Origin: Planctomycetota bacterium
GTDB taxonomy: Bacteria > Planctomycetota > UBA1135 > JADKAF01
Assembly: GCA_016719295.1 (NCBI GenBank)
Contig: JADKAF010000001.1
Coordinates: forward strand, 2,356,001 to 2,420,000
Length of the DNA: 64,000 nt
Direction of reading: 5' to 3'
Position 1 is the first letter of the stretch, and every line of letters begins with the position of its first letter. Of the stretch, positions 16,710-25,681 are shown piece after piece. The notes beneath the pieces are model-generated. The model was not told the DNA's origin. It ran no database searches and saw nothing but the letters and a program-made list of their open reading frames with translations. The position numbers were made by a program, and so were the translations under genes.

Positions 16710-19385
16710 TCAGCGCGCGCGGTCGATTTCGAAGCGCGCGCCGTGGCCGGTCTCCACGCGCACGACGACGAGGGCAAAGCGCGCTCCGTGACGCTCGACG
16801 ATCTCGAGCTTCTGCGCCGCGGGCAGCTTCGGCTCGGCCGCCGGTGCCGGCTCGGCGGGCGTCGGTGCCTCGCCTTCGCTCGCGGGTTTCGTCGGCGGCG
16901 GCGGAGTCAACGCGCGCATCGTCGGAACGCCTTCGTTCGGCGCGAGGCGGATGAGGTAGTGGACCTCGAGCGGGTAGAGCAGCACCGATTCGAAGCCCAG
17001 CGTCCAGCCGCCCGGACGGGCCTTGCGACGCCAACCGATGAAGCCCTCGGGCACGATCACGTTCGACTCGAGATCCGGTAGCTCGGGATCCGTCCACGGT
17101 GCGACCTCGACCTTCTCGTCCTTGCGCGACCAGCCGAGCCAGCCCTGCGTCGCGTACAGGAGGAAGGTCGCGTTGCGCGCGCCTTCGCGACCGCTGGGCT
17201 CGCGCTCGCATCCCACGAGGAAACGCGTGGGCGGTCGGCGCCGATCGGCGCCGAGATCGGCCCGCAGGGCGCGGCGGGCGAGCTCGAGCGCTTGCTCCTG
17301 GAAGCCGAGGCGCGCGCGCCCCAGCGCATCGAGATAGTCGAGCCCTGGCTCGGTGAGCAGCGCGTCGCTCCCCTCGGCAGTGCCCGCGGCGATGCCGCAA
17401 GGCGTCGCCTGCGCATCGACCGCGCCGAGCGAGCCGGTCAGGAACTCCAGAGTCGCCGAGCTCGGAAAGATCCAGGCATTCGCGCGGCGGCGCGTACGCG
17501 CCGGATCGTTCGACAGGGAGAGCCCGAGCACGGTGTCGCGCGAGCGCGCGAGGCGATTCGCCACCGCCGCCGTCTCGTCAGCGTCGAGCCGCAGGGAGGA
17601 GCTTGCTTGGGTCGCCGCTTCGAGCACGTGCAGCGCGAGCGCGTAGACCGTGGTGCGATCCTCTCCCGGCCCCGGCTCGGGCAGACCGTCGCCGTCGCGA
17701 TCCCCGCGCAGGATCACCGCGACGCTGCGCTTGAAGGCCCGCGCGATGTCCGGCGTGACGCGTGTCGCCGCTCCTCTCCAGCGCGCGAGTCGGATCGCGC
17801 GCGCCGCGTACCAGAGATGCGGCAGCACGTGCGTCGGAGCTTCGGCGGTCGGTAGCTCGGCGAGGATCTTCCCCGACCACGAGACGACCATCAGCTCCTC
17901 CAGCACGGGCCAGAGGGTCAAGTGCGCGGAGCTCACGTAGAACGATTCTTCCGCCGCGGCGGCTGGATCGCGTGTCTCGGTGCGAATGAAGGCGATGCCC
18001 GCGCGATCGAACGAAGTGCGCCGCGTCGCGAAGCTCGCGTACGCGCGAAACGCGGCGTCGAGCTCGGCATCGCCGGTCGCCGGCAGGCCGCGATCGAAGC
18101 CGACGCTCTGGTCGCGCAGCTTCTGCCATTGCGACCAGGCGATATCGATCACGCCCTCCACGCCCGGATCGGACTCGCTGAGGCGGCGCCCTTGCTCGCG
18201 GTAGGCCAACGCGGCGCGCACGCGCTTCACCTCTCCCGCCTCGACCGTCGTCGAAGCGACGAGGCGCAGGAACCCCGGCAACGGAGAGTCGGGCTCGACG
18301 GCGCCCTCGAGCGCGAGCGCGAGCGGGCCGAACTGGATCCCGCTGTAGCCGAGGCGCGAGGAGATCTCCTCGAAGCCCGAGAGCTCGGTCACCTCTCGCT
18401 CCAGGCGCTCGTGGAAGCGCAGCACGACTTCGATCTCGCGTGCGAAGGACCCGCGGTTCTCGAAGCGCAGATCGATCATCACGAGGGGCAGCGCGCAGAT
18501 CCACTCCTCGCGCCAGGCCAACGGCGCGAACATCTCGCCCTCGACGCGCAGGTCGCCCAAGCGACGATCGGCGGCGCGGAAGCTCGCCATGGGCCAGCGC
18601 AGATCGAGCTCGTTCTTCTCGAACTCGTCGAGCGCGAGCTCGACGCCGCTGTCGCGATCCGCGATCGAGAGGCTGCCCCAGCCGATCTCCAGCGGGCCGG
18701 ACAGCGCGCTCTCGGCGACGACGCGCCCCAACAGACGTCCGCGCGCATCGGCTTGCGCGGCGATGCCGAAGTTCGCGGCGGGCGCGAGCTCGGGCTCCAT
18801 GCGGCCGGGGCCGAGCAAGCGGCGCGCTTCGACGCCGCTCGCGAGGCGCAGCGGACCTCCGACGATGCGACCGGCGGCGCCATCGAGCCCGTCGACGCGC
18901 ACGGCGATCACGTTCCGGCCCTGCTTCAGCCAGGGACCTTCCAAGCGATGGATCCGCGCGCGACGACCGTTGGTTCCGCGCGCGGCCTCGCCCGCGGTGC
19001 CGCCGATCGGCAAGCCGTTCAGATACAGCGCGTCCTCGCCATCGACGCGCCCGAGCACGAGGAACGCCGGCGCTTCGTGGCGCTGGCCCCAGTGGAACTC
19101 GGTGCGATACCAGGTCGTGCGCTGCGCCCCGGCCTCGCCCTTCTCGGGAACGGTGACGCGTTCCCAGCGCGAGACATCGAGGGCGGGGTCCGCGCCCGCG
19201 CCGGGACCACCGGGGAACTCACCCCGATGGGCCGACCACTTGCCTTCCAGCCGCACGGCCAGGAGCTGGCGATCGGGATTGGTCGGGTCGGAGGCCCGCG
19301 CCGAGCCGAGCAGCGCGGCGAAGACGAGGAACAGAGGGAGCGCGGCGCCGCGGGTGCGGCGGAGGACGGTGCGTGGGATGGGCAT
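16710..19385 (-). CDS. Secreted glycoside-hydrolase-like protein (GH2 sugar-binding plus six-hairpin domain)
   Basis: 891 aa. Signal peptide MPIPRTVLRRTRGAALPLFL...ARA at the 19385 start. Residues about 30-170 look like a GH2-type jelly-roll sugar-binding domain (TWYRTEFHWGQRHEAPAFLV, DALYLNGLPIGG, GRNVIAVRVDG). The middle holds a beta-sandwich, and about 430-780 is an alpha/alpha-toroid with the DRDGDGLPEPG element common in six-hairpin glycosidases. The C-terminus has a Pro/Ala linker and a short final domain. It probably acts on an extracellular polysaccharide; the catalytic acids cannot be assigned from sequence alone. Convergent with the preceding lipoprotein. Confidence 0.65.
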   Translation of the reverse strand: MPIPRTVLRRTRGAALPLFLVFAALLGSARASDPTNPDRQLLAVRLEGKWSAHRGEFPGGPGAGADPALDVSRWERVTVPEKGEAGAQRTTWYRTEFHWGQRHEAPAFLVLGRVDGEDALYLNGLPIGGTAGEAARGTNGRRARIHRLEGPWLKQGRNVIAVRVDGLDGAAGRIVGGPLRLASGVEARRLLGPGRMEPELAPAANFGIAAQADARGRLLGRVVAESALSGPLEIGWGSLSIADRDSGVELALDEFEKNELDLRWPMASFRAADRRLGDLRVEGEMFAPLAWREEWICALPLVMIDLRFENRGSFAREIEVVLRFHERLEREVTELSGFEEISSRLGYSGIQFGPLALALEGAVEPDSPLPGFLRLVASTTVEAGEVKRVRAALAYREQGRRLSESDPGVEGVIDIAWSQWQKLRDQSVGFDRGLPATGDAELDAAFRAYASFATRRTSFDRAGIAFIRTETRDPAAAAEESFYVSSAHLTLWPVLEELMVVSWSGKILAELPTAEAPTHVLPHLWYAARAIRLARWRGAATRVTPDIARAFKRSVAVILRGDRDGDGLPEPGPGEDRTTVYALALHVLEAATQASSSLRLDADETAAVANRLARSRDTVLGLSLSNDPARTRRRANAWIFPSSATLEFLTGSLGAVDAQATPCGIAAGTAEGSDALLTEPGLDYLDALGRARLGFQEQALELARRALRADLGADRRRPPTRFLVGCEREPSGREGARNATFLLYATQGWLGWSRKDEKVEVAPWTDPELPDLESNVIVPEGFIGWRRKARPGGWTLGFESVLLYPLEVHYLIRLAPNEGVPTMRALTPPPPTKPASEGEAPTPAEPAPAAEPKLPAAQKLEIVERHGARFALVVVRVETGHGARFEIDRAR

Positions 19386-19555
19386 GCGAGGTTTGCGGCG
19401 GGCGCCCGGGAGAGCGCGCTCTGACCCGCGGCCGGAGAGCATCCTTCCTGCGCAGGCAGAGGGAGAAAAGAAAACCCGACCGCTCGGCATTGCAGGCCGC
19501 TCCGGCGCTGGGTCGATGGGAGCGCACCGTCCTCCGTTCCCAAGGCTCCAGCTCT

Positions 19556-20413
19556 ATGGCTCTGGCAGTGCTCGCGTTCGTCCTGGGCTGCTGCGCCGGC
19601 GCGCTGCTCGCTCGCCGGAGCGGGCTCTGGCGTCGCGCGTCTCGCCGCCCGCCGCCGCAGGAGCCCCGGCAGCTGGGCCGCGCCGGGACGCCGCGCGCGA
19701 ATCTGCATCTCGCCGGGTTCGTCCACGAGCTGCGCACACCTCTCGCGGCCATCCGCGCCTACGCGGAGCTCCTCGCGGGAGCGAGCTCGGATCGCGCTTT
19801 CCTCGAGGAGGCTTCAGGGATCCTCGTCGAGGAAGCCGAGCGACTCGACGCGTTGATCGGGCAGCACCTCGACCGCGTGCAGCGCGGACCGGTCGAGGTC
19901 GTGTCCGCGCTGCCTCCCGGAGCCGGCGGTCGCTGTGAGCTAGGCTCCGAGGCCCGTGCCGCCACGGAGCTCCTGCGCCCCCTCGCCGCGAGCCGCGGCC
20001 TCTCGATCGAGCTCGACGAGCGCACGCCTCGCGTAGAGGTGCGCGGCGAAGGTGCCGTGGTGCGCCAGATCCTGGCCAATCTGCTCGGCAACGCGGTGAA
20101 GCACGCCCTCGGCGGCACGCGCATCGTCCTGCGCTGGGAGGCGGCGGAGGACCGCGCGTGGATCGAGGTCGAGGATGACGGTCCCGGCGTTCCGGCGGAC
20201 GAAGCCGAGGCGCTCTTCGAGCCGTTCGCTCGAGGCGATCGAGCGGGCGAGGGCCACGGGCTCGGGCTCTGGGTCGCGAGAGAGCTGGCGCGCGCATGCG
20301 GCGGCGAGCTCGAGCTCCGCTCGCGGGAAGCGAACGAGCGCGGAGCCTGCTTCCGCCTGCGCCTCTCGAGCGCGACCGCGCGGCTCGCGGAGGCTACTCT
20401 CGGCGGCGCCTGA
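19556..20413 (+). CDS. Sensor histidine kinase, minimal architecture
   Basis: 285 aa. One short N-terminal hydrophobic helix (residues 2-18) is followed directly by a HisKA domain with phospho-acceptor H57 in FVHELRTPLAAIRAYAELL. The HATPase_c domain has an N box NLLGNAVKHA, a G1 box EDDGPGVP and a G2 box GHGLGLWVAREL. There is no sensory PAS, HAMP or periplasmic domain, so it may sense through its single helix or a partner. No response regulator is encoded next to it, so it is an orphan kinase in this window. Confidence 0.87.
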   Translation: MALAVLAFVLGCCAGALLARRSGLWRRASRRPPPQEPRQLGRAGTPRANLHLAGFVHELRTPLAAIRAYAELLAGASSDRAFLEEASGILVEEAERLDALIGQHLDRVQRGPVEVVSALPPGAGGRCELGSEARAATELLRPLAASRGLSIELDERTPRVEVRGEGAVVRQILANLLGNAVKHALGGTRIVLRWEAAEDRAWIEVEDDGPGVPADEAEALFEPFARGDRAGEGHGLGLWVARELARACGGELELRSREANERGACFRLRLSSATARLAEATLGGA

Positions 20414-20463
20414 GCGCGTTCCCCTGCGCGAGGGCGTTCGTACCGCCAGGCTTGGAAGCGCCC

Positions 20464-22629
20464 ATGCTCTGCTCTAGAACCCGCCTCCGCGCGGCGCTCC
20501 TCGTCGCCGCGTCACTGTGCGCCTGCGAGGCGCCCGATCCTGGCACCCCCGCAACTTCCCCCGCCCCACCGGCTCCGCCCGCCGACGCCCCCGTGAGAAC
20601 GAATCGCCTCGCCGCGGAAACCTCGCCTTATCTCCTGCAGCACGCGAAGAACCCCGTGGACTGGCATCCGTGGGGGCCCGCCGCGTTCGCGCTGGCGCGC
20701 GAGACGCAGCGACCGATCTTCCTCTCGATCGGCTACTCCGCGTGCCACTGGTGCCACGTGATGGAGCGCGAGTCGTTCGAGGACGAGGAGACCGCGCGCG
20801 TACTGAACGAGAGCTTCGTCTGCATCAAGGTCGACCGCGAGGAGCGCCCCGATGTCGACGACGTGTACATGCGGGCCGTGATGTCGATGGGCAAGCACGG
20901 CGGCTGGCCGCTCTCGGTGTGGCTCACTCCGGACGGCGAGCCCTTCTACGGCGGCACCTACTTCCCGCCCGACGAGCGCCCCGGCCTGCCGTCGTTCCGC
21001 CGCGTGCTCCTCCATCTCGCACATCTGTGGAACACGCAGCGCGACGAGCTCCGCGAGGACGCACGTGCGCTCACCGATCACCTCCGCGTGCGCGACGAAG
21101 CGAGCGCCACCGCGTGGCCCGGAGCGGCGCTCGAGCAGGCCGTCGCGGGTTGGCAGCGCCGCTTCGATCCCCGCGACGGTGGCTTCGGCGGTGCGCCGAA
21201 GTTCCCGCAGCCGAGCACGCTGCGCGCGCTCGTGCGCGCCGTCGAGCGAGGAGTCCCGGAGGCCCGAGGGATGCTGGAGCTCAGCTTGCAGCGCATGGCG
21301 CTCGGCGGGATCCACGATCATCTCTCCGGCGGCTTCCATCGCTACTCCGTCGATGCGCTCTGGCTGGTGCCGCACTTCGAGAAGATGCTTTATGACAACG
21401 CGCTGCTCGCGCGGGTCTATCTCGAAGCTTGGGCCGCGACGGGAGACGCGGAGTCGCTGCGGGCCGCCGAGGCGACGCTCGGCTACCTGCGCCGCGAGAT
21501 GCTGGATCCCACGGGCGGCTTCCACTCCGCCACCGACGCCGACTCGGAGGGCGAGGAAGGGCGCTTCTTCGTCTGGACTCCGGAAGCGCTGATCGCCGAG
21601 CTGGGTGCCGCGGATGGCGCGTTCTTCGCCGAGGTCTACGGCGTGGAGCCGAACGGCAACTTCGAGCACGGCACGAGCGTCCTTCACCTCCAGCGCACGC
21701 TGGACGAGGAAGCTCGTGCGCGCGGCGCGGAGCCGGAAGCGTTCCGCGAGCGGCTGCGCGCGCTGCGCGCGAAGCTCTACGCCGCGCGCGCGCGGCGCGT
21801 TCCGCCGGCCAAGGACGACAAGATCCTCGCCGATTGGAACGGCCTCGCGATCGCGGCGTTCGCGACCGCCTATCGCGCGACGGGCGCGGCGCACGACCTA
21901 GCCGCCGCCCGCAACGCGAGCGAGTTCCTCTTCCGCGAGCTCTTCACGGGCCCGCGCTGGAAGCGCAGCTGGCGCGCGGGGAAGGCCCAGCACCACGCGC
22001 TCCTCTCCGATCACGCTTACGTGCTGGAGGGGCTGCTCGCGCTCTTCCAGGTCGATCCCTCGCGGCGCACGCTCGAGCGCGCGATCCAGGTCGCGGAGCG
22101 CATGCTCGAACGCTTCGAAGATCGCGAGCACGGCGGATTCTTCGCGACGCCGAGCGACGGCGAGCAGCTCATCGCGCGCTTCAAGGACGACCACGATGGC
22201 GCGACGCCCTCCCCGACGGCGGTCGCGGCACAGGGGCTGGCGCAGCTCTACCAGATCACGGGCGAGGAGCGCTTCCGCAGCGCCGCCGAGCGCACGCTGG
22301 TCTTGGCGAGCACGAGCGCCGCGGAGACTCCCGAGCTCCACGCCTCGCTCCTGCTCGCCGCCGAGTGGCTCGCGCCGAGCGCCACCACGATCGTCGTGAG
22401 CGAAGGCCGCGGCCGCGCGGAGCTCCTCGCCGTGGCGCGTGAGAGCGCGCCCGCGATCACGCTGACGCTCGCTCCGCACGCGGGCGAGAAGCTCGAGGAT
22501 CTGGCGCCGCTCCTCGCGAGCAAGGGGTCGGCTCCCGACGGCAGCGCGCGCGCCTATCTCTGCCGCGGCTTCACCTGCCTGGAGCCGGTCGGCGATCCCG
22601 CTCGGCTGCGCGAGCTGCGCGCGCGCTGA
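20464..22629 (+). CDS. DUF255/YyaL-type thioredoxin-fold protein, lipoprotein form
   Basis: 721 aa. The N-terminus has a lipobox (LCAC, Cys21), which is unusual because YyaL/SPATA20 proteins are often cytoplasmic. The thioredoxin-like domain at about 45-200 includes NRLAAETSPYLLQHAKNPVDW and the CxxC motif C94-H95-W96-C97, typical of the family. The rest is an alpha/alpha toroid (six-hairpin-like) with HFEKMLYDNALLARVYLEA and DADSEGEEGRFFVW. The family function is not firmly known; a redox or sugar-related role is proposed. Anchoring at the cell envelope would suggest extracytoplasmic work. Confidence 0.88.
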   Translation: MLCSRTRLRAALLVAASLCACEAPDPGTPATSPAPPAPPADAPVRTNRLAAETSPYLLQHAKNPVDWHPWGPAAFALARETQRPIFLSIGYSACHWCHVMERESFEDEETARVLNESFVCIKVDREERPDVDDVYMRAVMSMGKHGGWPLSVWLTPDGEPFYGGTYFPPDERPGLPSFRRVLLHLAHLWNTQRDELREDARALTDHLRVRDEASATAWPGAALEQAVAGWQRRFDPRDGGFGGAPKFPQPSTLRALVRAVERGVPEARGMLELSLQRMALGGIHDHLSGGFHRYSVDALWLVPHFEKMLYDNALLARVYLEAWAATGDAESLRAAEATLGYLRREMLDPTGGFHSATDADSEGEEGRFFVWTPEALIAELGAADGAFFAEVYGVEPNGNFEHGTSVLHLQRTLDEEARARGAEPEAFRERLRALRAKLYAARARRVPPAKDDKILADWNGLAIAAFATAYRATGAAHDLAAARNASEFLFRELFTGPRWKRSWRAGKAQHHALLSDHAYVLEGLLALFQVDPSRRTLERAIQVAERMLERFEDREHGGFFATPSDGEQLIARFKDDHDGATPSPTAVAAQGLAQLYQITGEERFRSAAERTLVLASTSAAETPELHASLLLAAEWLAPSATTIVVSEGRGRAELLAVARESAPAITLTLAPHAGEKLEDLAPLLASKGSAPDGSARAYLCRGFTCLEPVGDPARLRELRAR

Positions 22630-22648
22630 AGCCCCACGACCCGCGGTC

Positions 22649-24256
22649 TCAACGCGCCACGAGTCCCGCGGGCGGAGCGAGCGCGCGCAGCACGGGGAAT
22701 GCCGTTCCCTGCTGCGCTTCGAAATCGCACTCGCGCCAAGCGATCAGGCCATCCTCGTACTCGGGATCGAGGAAGTAGCTGACCAGCAAGCCCAGCGGCT
22801 GCGCGCTGCTGATCCAGACCCAACCCGCGGGGATCTCGGTAGCCGCGAGGCGGCGCTCTCCGCTCGCGCGGAGCAGGCGGCGCTCTTGGAACGCGCGCCC
22901 TTGGATGCGCAGCTCGCGCGGCTCGAAGCGCTCGAGCTCGCCGCTCCAGGGCTCGAGCACCGTCTGCACGATCACGCCGTGGCGCGTCAGCGCCTCGCGA
23001 AGGCGGAGCTCGCTCGGAGGCAGGAAGAAGCCCGCGGGATACGCGACGCTGCGCGTCGCGCGGAAGCGGTCTTTCACGACGACGCTGCGCGGCTCCAGCT
23101 TGCCGGTGGGGCGCGCTCGCCCGTCTTCGCCGCGCTCCATCACGCCCGCGAGCATCACCTCGGCCTCCGGCCGCGCCGCCATCTCGAACTCGATCCCGAG
23201 CGGCGGTGCGCTGCTCGGCTCCGCACCCCAGCGGGCGATACGCCGATCGTGCTCGCGATGCAGAGAGCGGATCTCCGCACCGTGCGCGGCGATCTCCCGC
23301 AGCAGCTCCAGCACGAACGCACGCGACGCGGCGATGCGGGTGCGATAGTCGGCGTAGGAATAGGACTCGCTGAGAATTCCCATGCGGCCGCGCAGCGCGG
23401 CGTAGTTCGTGCCGAAGCGCGGGCGATGCTCGTAGGTCTCCCACGCGCTCGGCGCGCTCGCGCGATCGAAGTTGCCGTAGTCGAAGCTCGCGAAGCCGTG
23501 CTGCTCCTGCAGCGCCCGCCGCGCGCGCGGCAGCAGCCGCTCGCGCACGAAGTGCTCGGGCGCGACGAAGCCCTCGCCCGGCGTCGGCTGCAGCGAGGGC
23601 GCGTAGGTGAGCGTGAAGCCGTGATGGCTGCCGTTGGTCGTGTGGAGGTCGATGAAGACATCCGGATCCCACGGCAGGAGAACCTCCGCGAGCACGGCCC
23701 GCAGCTCCGGGCTCGCCGCCTTCACGTAGTCGCGATTGAGATCGAGGCCGCCGGCGTTGTAGCGCCCCCCCACCGGATCGGGACCGACTTGCCCCGGACG
23801 CGCCGACGAGGCGGGTCCGAAGCGATCGTTGCCGTCGGGGTTGTAGTTCGGCACGACGAGGAGTGCCACGCGATCGAGCAGCGGAGCTTCTTCCCCGAGG
23901 AGCAGGTCCCGCAGCAGCGCGAGGATCCCCTCCTTGCCATCGACCTCGCCGCCGTGGATGTTCGCTTGCACGTAGACCACGGGGAGCTCGGCGCGCTGGA
24001 TGCGCCGCGCATCGAGACGCGCGGCGGCGCCCGTCGCGCAGAGCAGCATCGGCAGGCCTCCGCTGCTCGCGCCGATCTCCTGCAGCCGGATCGCCGCGCC
24101 GCGCGCGCGCAGCGAGTTGCAGAACGCGATCACCTCGGCATGCGAGCTCGTGCGCGTGTAGCCGGACGCCTCGGCGGTCGTCTCCAGCTTCGGCGCGAGG
24201 AGAGGCGCGGGATCCTGGAGGAAGAACGCGAGCAGCGCGACCGCGAGGTGATGCAT
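22649..24256 (-). CDS. Secreted M14-family zinc carboxypeptidase
   Basis: 535 aa. Signal peptide MHHLAVALLAFFLQ at the start codon 24256. The zinc site is H101-x-x-E104 in NIHGGEVDGKEG with the third ligand H205 in FIDLHTTNG, and a downstream glutamate in GILSESYSYADYRTRI fits the catalytic position. Substrate-binding residues NPDGNDR and LNRDY also match M14. It would release C-terminal residues from peptides or cell-wall material outside the cytoplasm. The C-terminal 150 residues form an extra domain. The order of motifs is intact, so the enzyme should be active. Confidence 0.88.
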   Translation of the reverse strand: MHHLAVALLAFFLQDPAPLLAPKLETTAEASGYTRTSSHAEVIAFCNSLRARGAAIRLQEIGASSGGLPMLLCATGAAARLDARRIQRAELPVVYVQANIHGGEVDGKEGILALLRDLLLGEEAPLLDRVALLVVPNYNPDGNDRFGPASSARPGQVGPDPVGGRYNAGGLDLNRDYVKAASPELRAVLAEVLLPWDPDVFIDLHTTNGSHHGFTLTYAPSLQPTPGEGFVAPEHFVRERLLPRARRALQEQHGFASFDYGNFDRASAPSAWETYEHRPRFGTNYAALRGRMGILSESYSYADYRTRIAASRAFVLELLREIAAHGAEIRSLHREHDRRIARWGAEPSSAPPLGIEFEMAARPEAEVMLAGVMERGEDGRARPTGKLEPRSVVVKDRFRATRSVAYPAGFFLPPSELRLREALTRHGVIVQTVLEPWSGELERFEPRELRIQGRAFQERRLLRASGERRLAATEIPAGWVWISSAQPLGLLVSYFLDPEYEDGLIAWRECDFEAQQGTAFPVLRALAPPAGLVAR

Positions 24257-24323
24257 GCGGAGTGCCCAGGCAGGGCCGAGGAACACAGGAGCGCCGGGTC
24301 GATGGAAGCGGGGTGGAACGACC

Positions 24324-24354
24324 GCGGCGGCGCGAGAGGGACTCGCGCCGCCGC
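24324..24354 (-). terminator. Perfect 13-bp GC hairpin after a secreted-protein gene
   Basis: Arms GCGGCGGCGCGAG and CTCGCGCCGCCGC enclose a 5-nt loop. It lies between the 24432 stop and the carboxypeptidase start, where a terminator for the upstream minus-strand gene would be expected. There is no U-tract on the minus strand. Confidence 0.5.
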
Positions 24355-24431
24355 AAATCTTGCCGCTGCTTCCTCGTTCGGCAATGCCGCGCGTATCGCG
24401 GCGCTCCCGAGCATGGCGCCGAAGCTCGTGC

Positions 24432-25472
24432 TCAGCCGATGGTGATCGCCAGCATGTTGGAGGTCACGAGGCCGAAGGAATTGGCGAGGGGGTCGATGAT
24501 GAGCCCCTGCCAGTAGCTCGTCGCGCGAGTGAGCAAGGGATCGTTGGGCAGGAGCGCTTGGAGCGACGCTCCGCCGCCGGGGTTGGCCAGCGGTCCGATC
24601 AGCGCTTCCTGCGAGACGTAGAGCGAGCAGCCCGTCGCGCCGAAGAGGCCGAGGTCGAGCGGGAGCTGGATGCCGAGCCAGTTCTGGTCGGAGAGGCCCA
24701 TCATCAGCAGCACGGGTGCCTGATTCGAAGCGCCGGTTTCGACCTCGAGCGCGAACGCCGTGCCGCGACCGGGGCAACCGCTCGAGCTCAGGACCAGAGC
24801 GGTCCGCGTCGAGTCATTGCAGCCCGCGCCGCGAGAGGCGACGCGGCCGGCGCACTGCGGACCGTCGAAGAGCGTGATGAGACCGAGCAAGTCGACGGTG
24901 CCGCCAGCTCCGCCCGTGGAACCGGAGTTCGAGTAGACGCGGGAGGCGCCCGCTCCGCTCGCGCGCTCGAAGGCCGCCCAGGAGCTCGAACCGGAGAGGC
25001 GCATCTCCACCGTCATCAGCAAGTCGCCCTGCCCGGGGTCATAGGGGAACGGCGTCGTGAACGGGATGAAGAAGGTGAACGGGTTCGGCGTCGCGGGATC
25101 GCCTGCGAACGGCGGGATCGTCGCGATGCCATCGAAGACGACCGTCGAGCCCACGCCGATGTTCGTCGCGAAGGTGCTGGAGAGCGCGTTGAAAGGACCA
25201 GCGCAGTAGGACAGCCAGATCTTGCAGTCGACCGTGCCTCCGGCGCGCACCGTGTCGGTGCCGTAGCGGAAGCCGATCTGCGCGATGGTCATCGGAGCGG
25301 GGAACTGCGACCCATCGAAGGACTGCTGGTAATCGCCGGCGCCGCTCGTGTAGGCGAAGGGCCAAGCGTTGTTCGAGTTGGTGGAGCTGCCGGCGTAGGC
25401 GTTCGGATGGACGACCTGCGCGAAGGTGGGAGCAGCGAACGCGAGAGTCGCGAGGAGGAGGCGGGCTCGCAT
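24432..25472 (-). CDS. Secreted protein with planctomycete-type C-terminal module
   Basis: 346 aa. Signal peptide MRARLLLATLAFAAPTFAQ. The N-terminal domain (about 20-210) is Ser/Thr/Asn/Gly-rich and beta-predicted (GDYQQSFDGSQFPAPMTIAQ, GTVDCKIWLSYC, GDLLMTVEMRL), resembling domains that bind surfaces or carry carbohydrate. From about residue 214 (GAGCNDSTRT) a C-terminal module contains LPLDLGLFGATGCSLYVS and ends in NMLAITIG, closely similar to the module ending the protein at 7866-9128. The function is unknown. Confidence 0.75.
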   Translation of the reverse strand: MRARLLLATLAFAAPTFAQVVHPNAYAGSSTNSNNAWPFAYTSGAGDYQQSFDGSQFPAPMTIAQIGFRYGTDTVRAGGTVDCKIWLSYCAGPFNALSSTFATNIGVGSTVVFDGIATIPPFAGDPATPNPFTFFIPFTTPFPYDPGQGDLLMTVEMRLSGSSSWAAFERASGAGASRVYSNSGSTGGAGGTVDLLGLITLFDGPQCAGRVASRGAGCNDSTRTALVLSSSGCPGRGTAFALEVETGASNQAPVLLMMGLSDQNWLGIQLPLDLGLFGATGCSLYVSQEALIGPLANPGGGASLQALLPNDPLLTRATSYWQGLIIDPLANSFGLVTSNMLAITIG

Positions 25473-25606
25473 GTGTAGATCCTTGGAATCGGGGTGCGGG
25501 GTGCGGGCAAGCTCGGGCCAGGAGGATGGCAGACGGGCAGGCGAAGCTCGAGGTTCCCTCCTCGAGCGCACGGTTCCGCACTGCCCGAGATGGCCCAGAA
25601 CGACCT

Positions 25607-25640
25607 CGGGCTCGGCGCACCGGAGGGTGCGCCGAGCCCG
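25607..25640 (-). terminator. Perfect 15-bp hairpin after the M36 peptidase gene
   Basis: Arms CGGGCTCGGCGCACC and GGTGCGCCGAGCCCG enclose a 4-nt GGAG loop, 42 bp beyond the M36 stop codon. The stem is among the strongest in the window. The minus strand lacks a following T-run, so termination may be U-tract independent. Confidence 0.55.
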
Positions 25641-25681
25641 ATCATGGCATCCGCGAGCGCGCCGGCGCGCCCGAGGATCGC

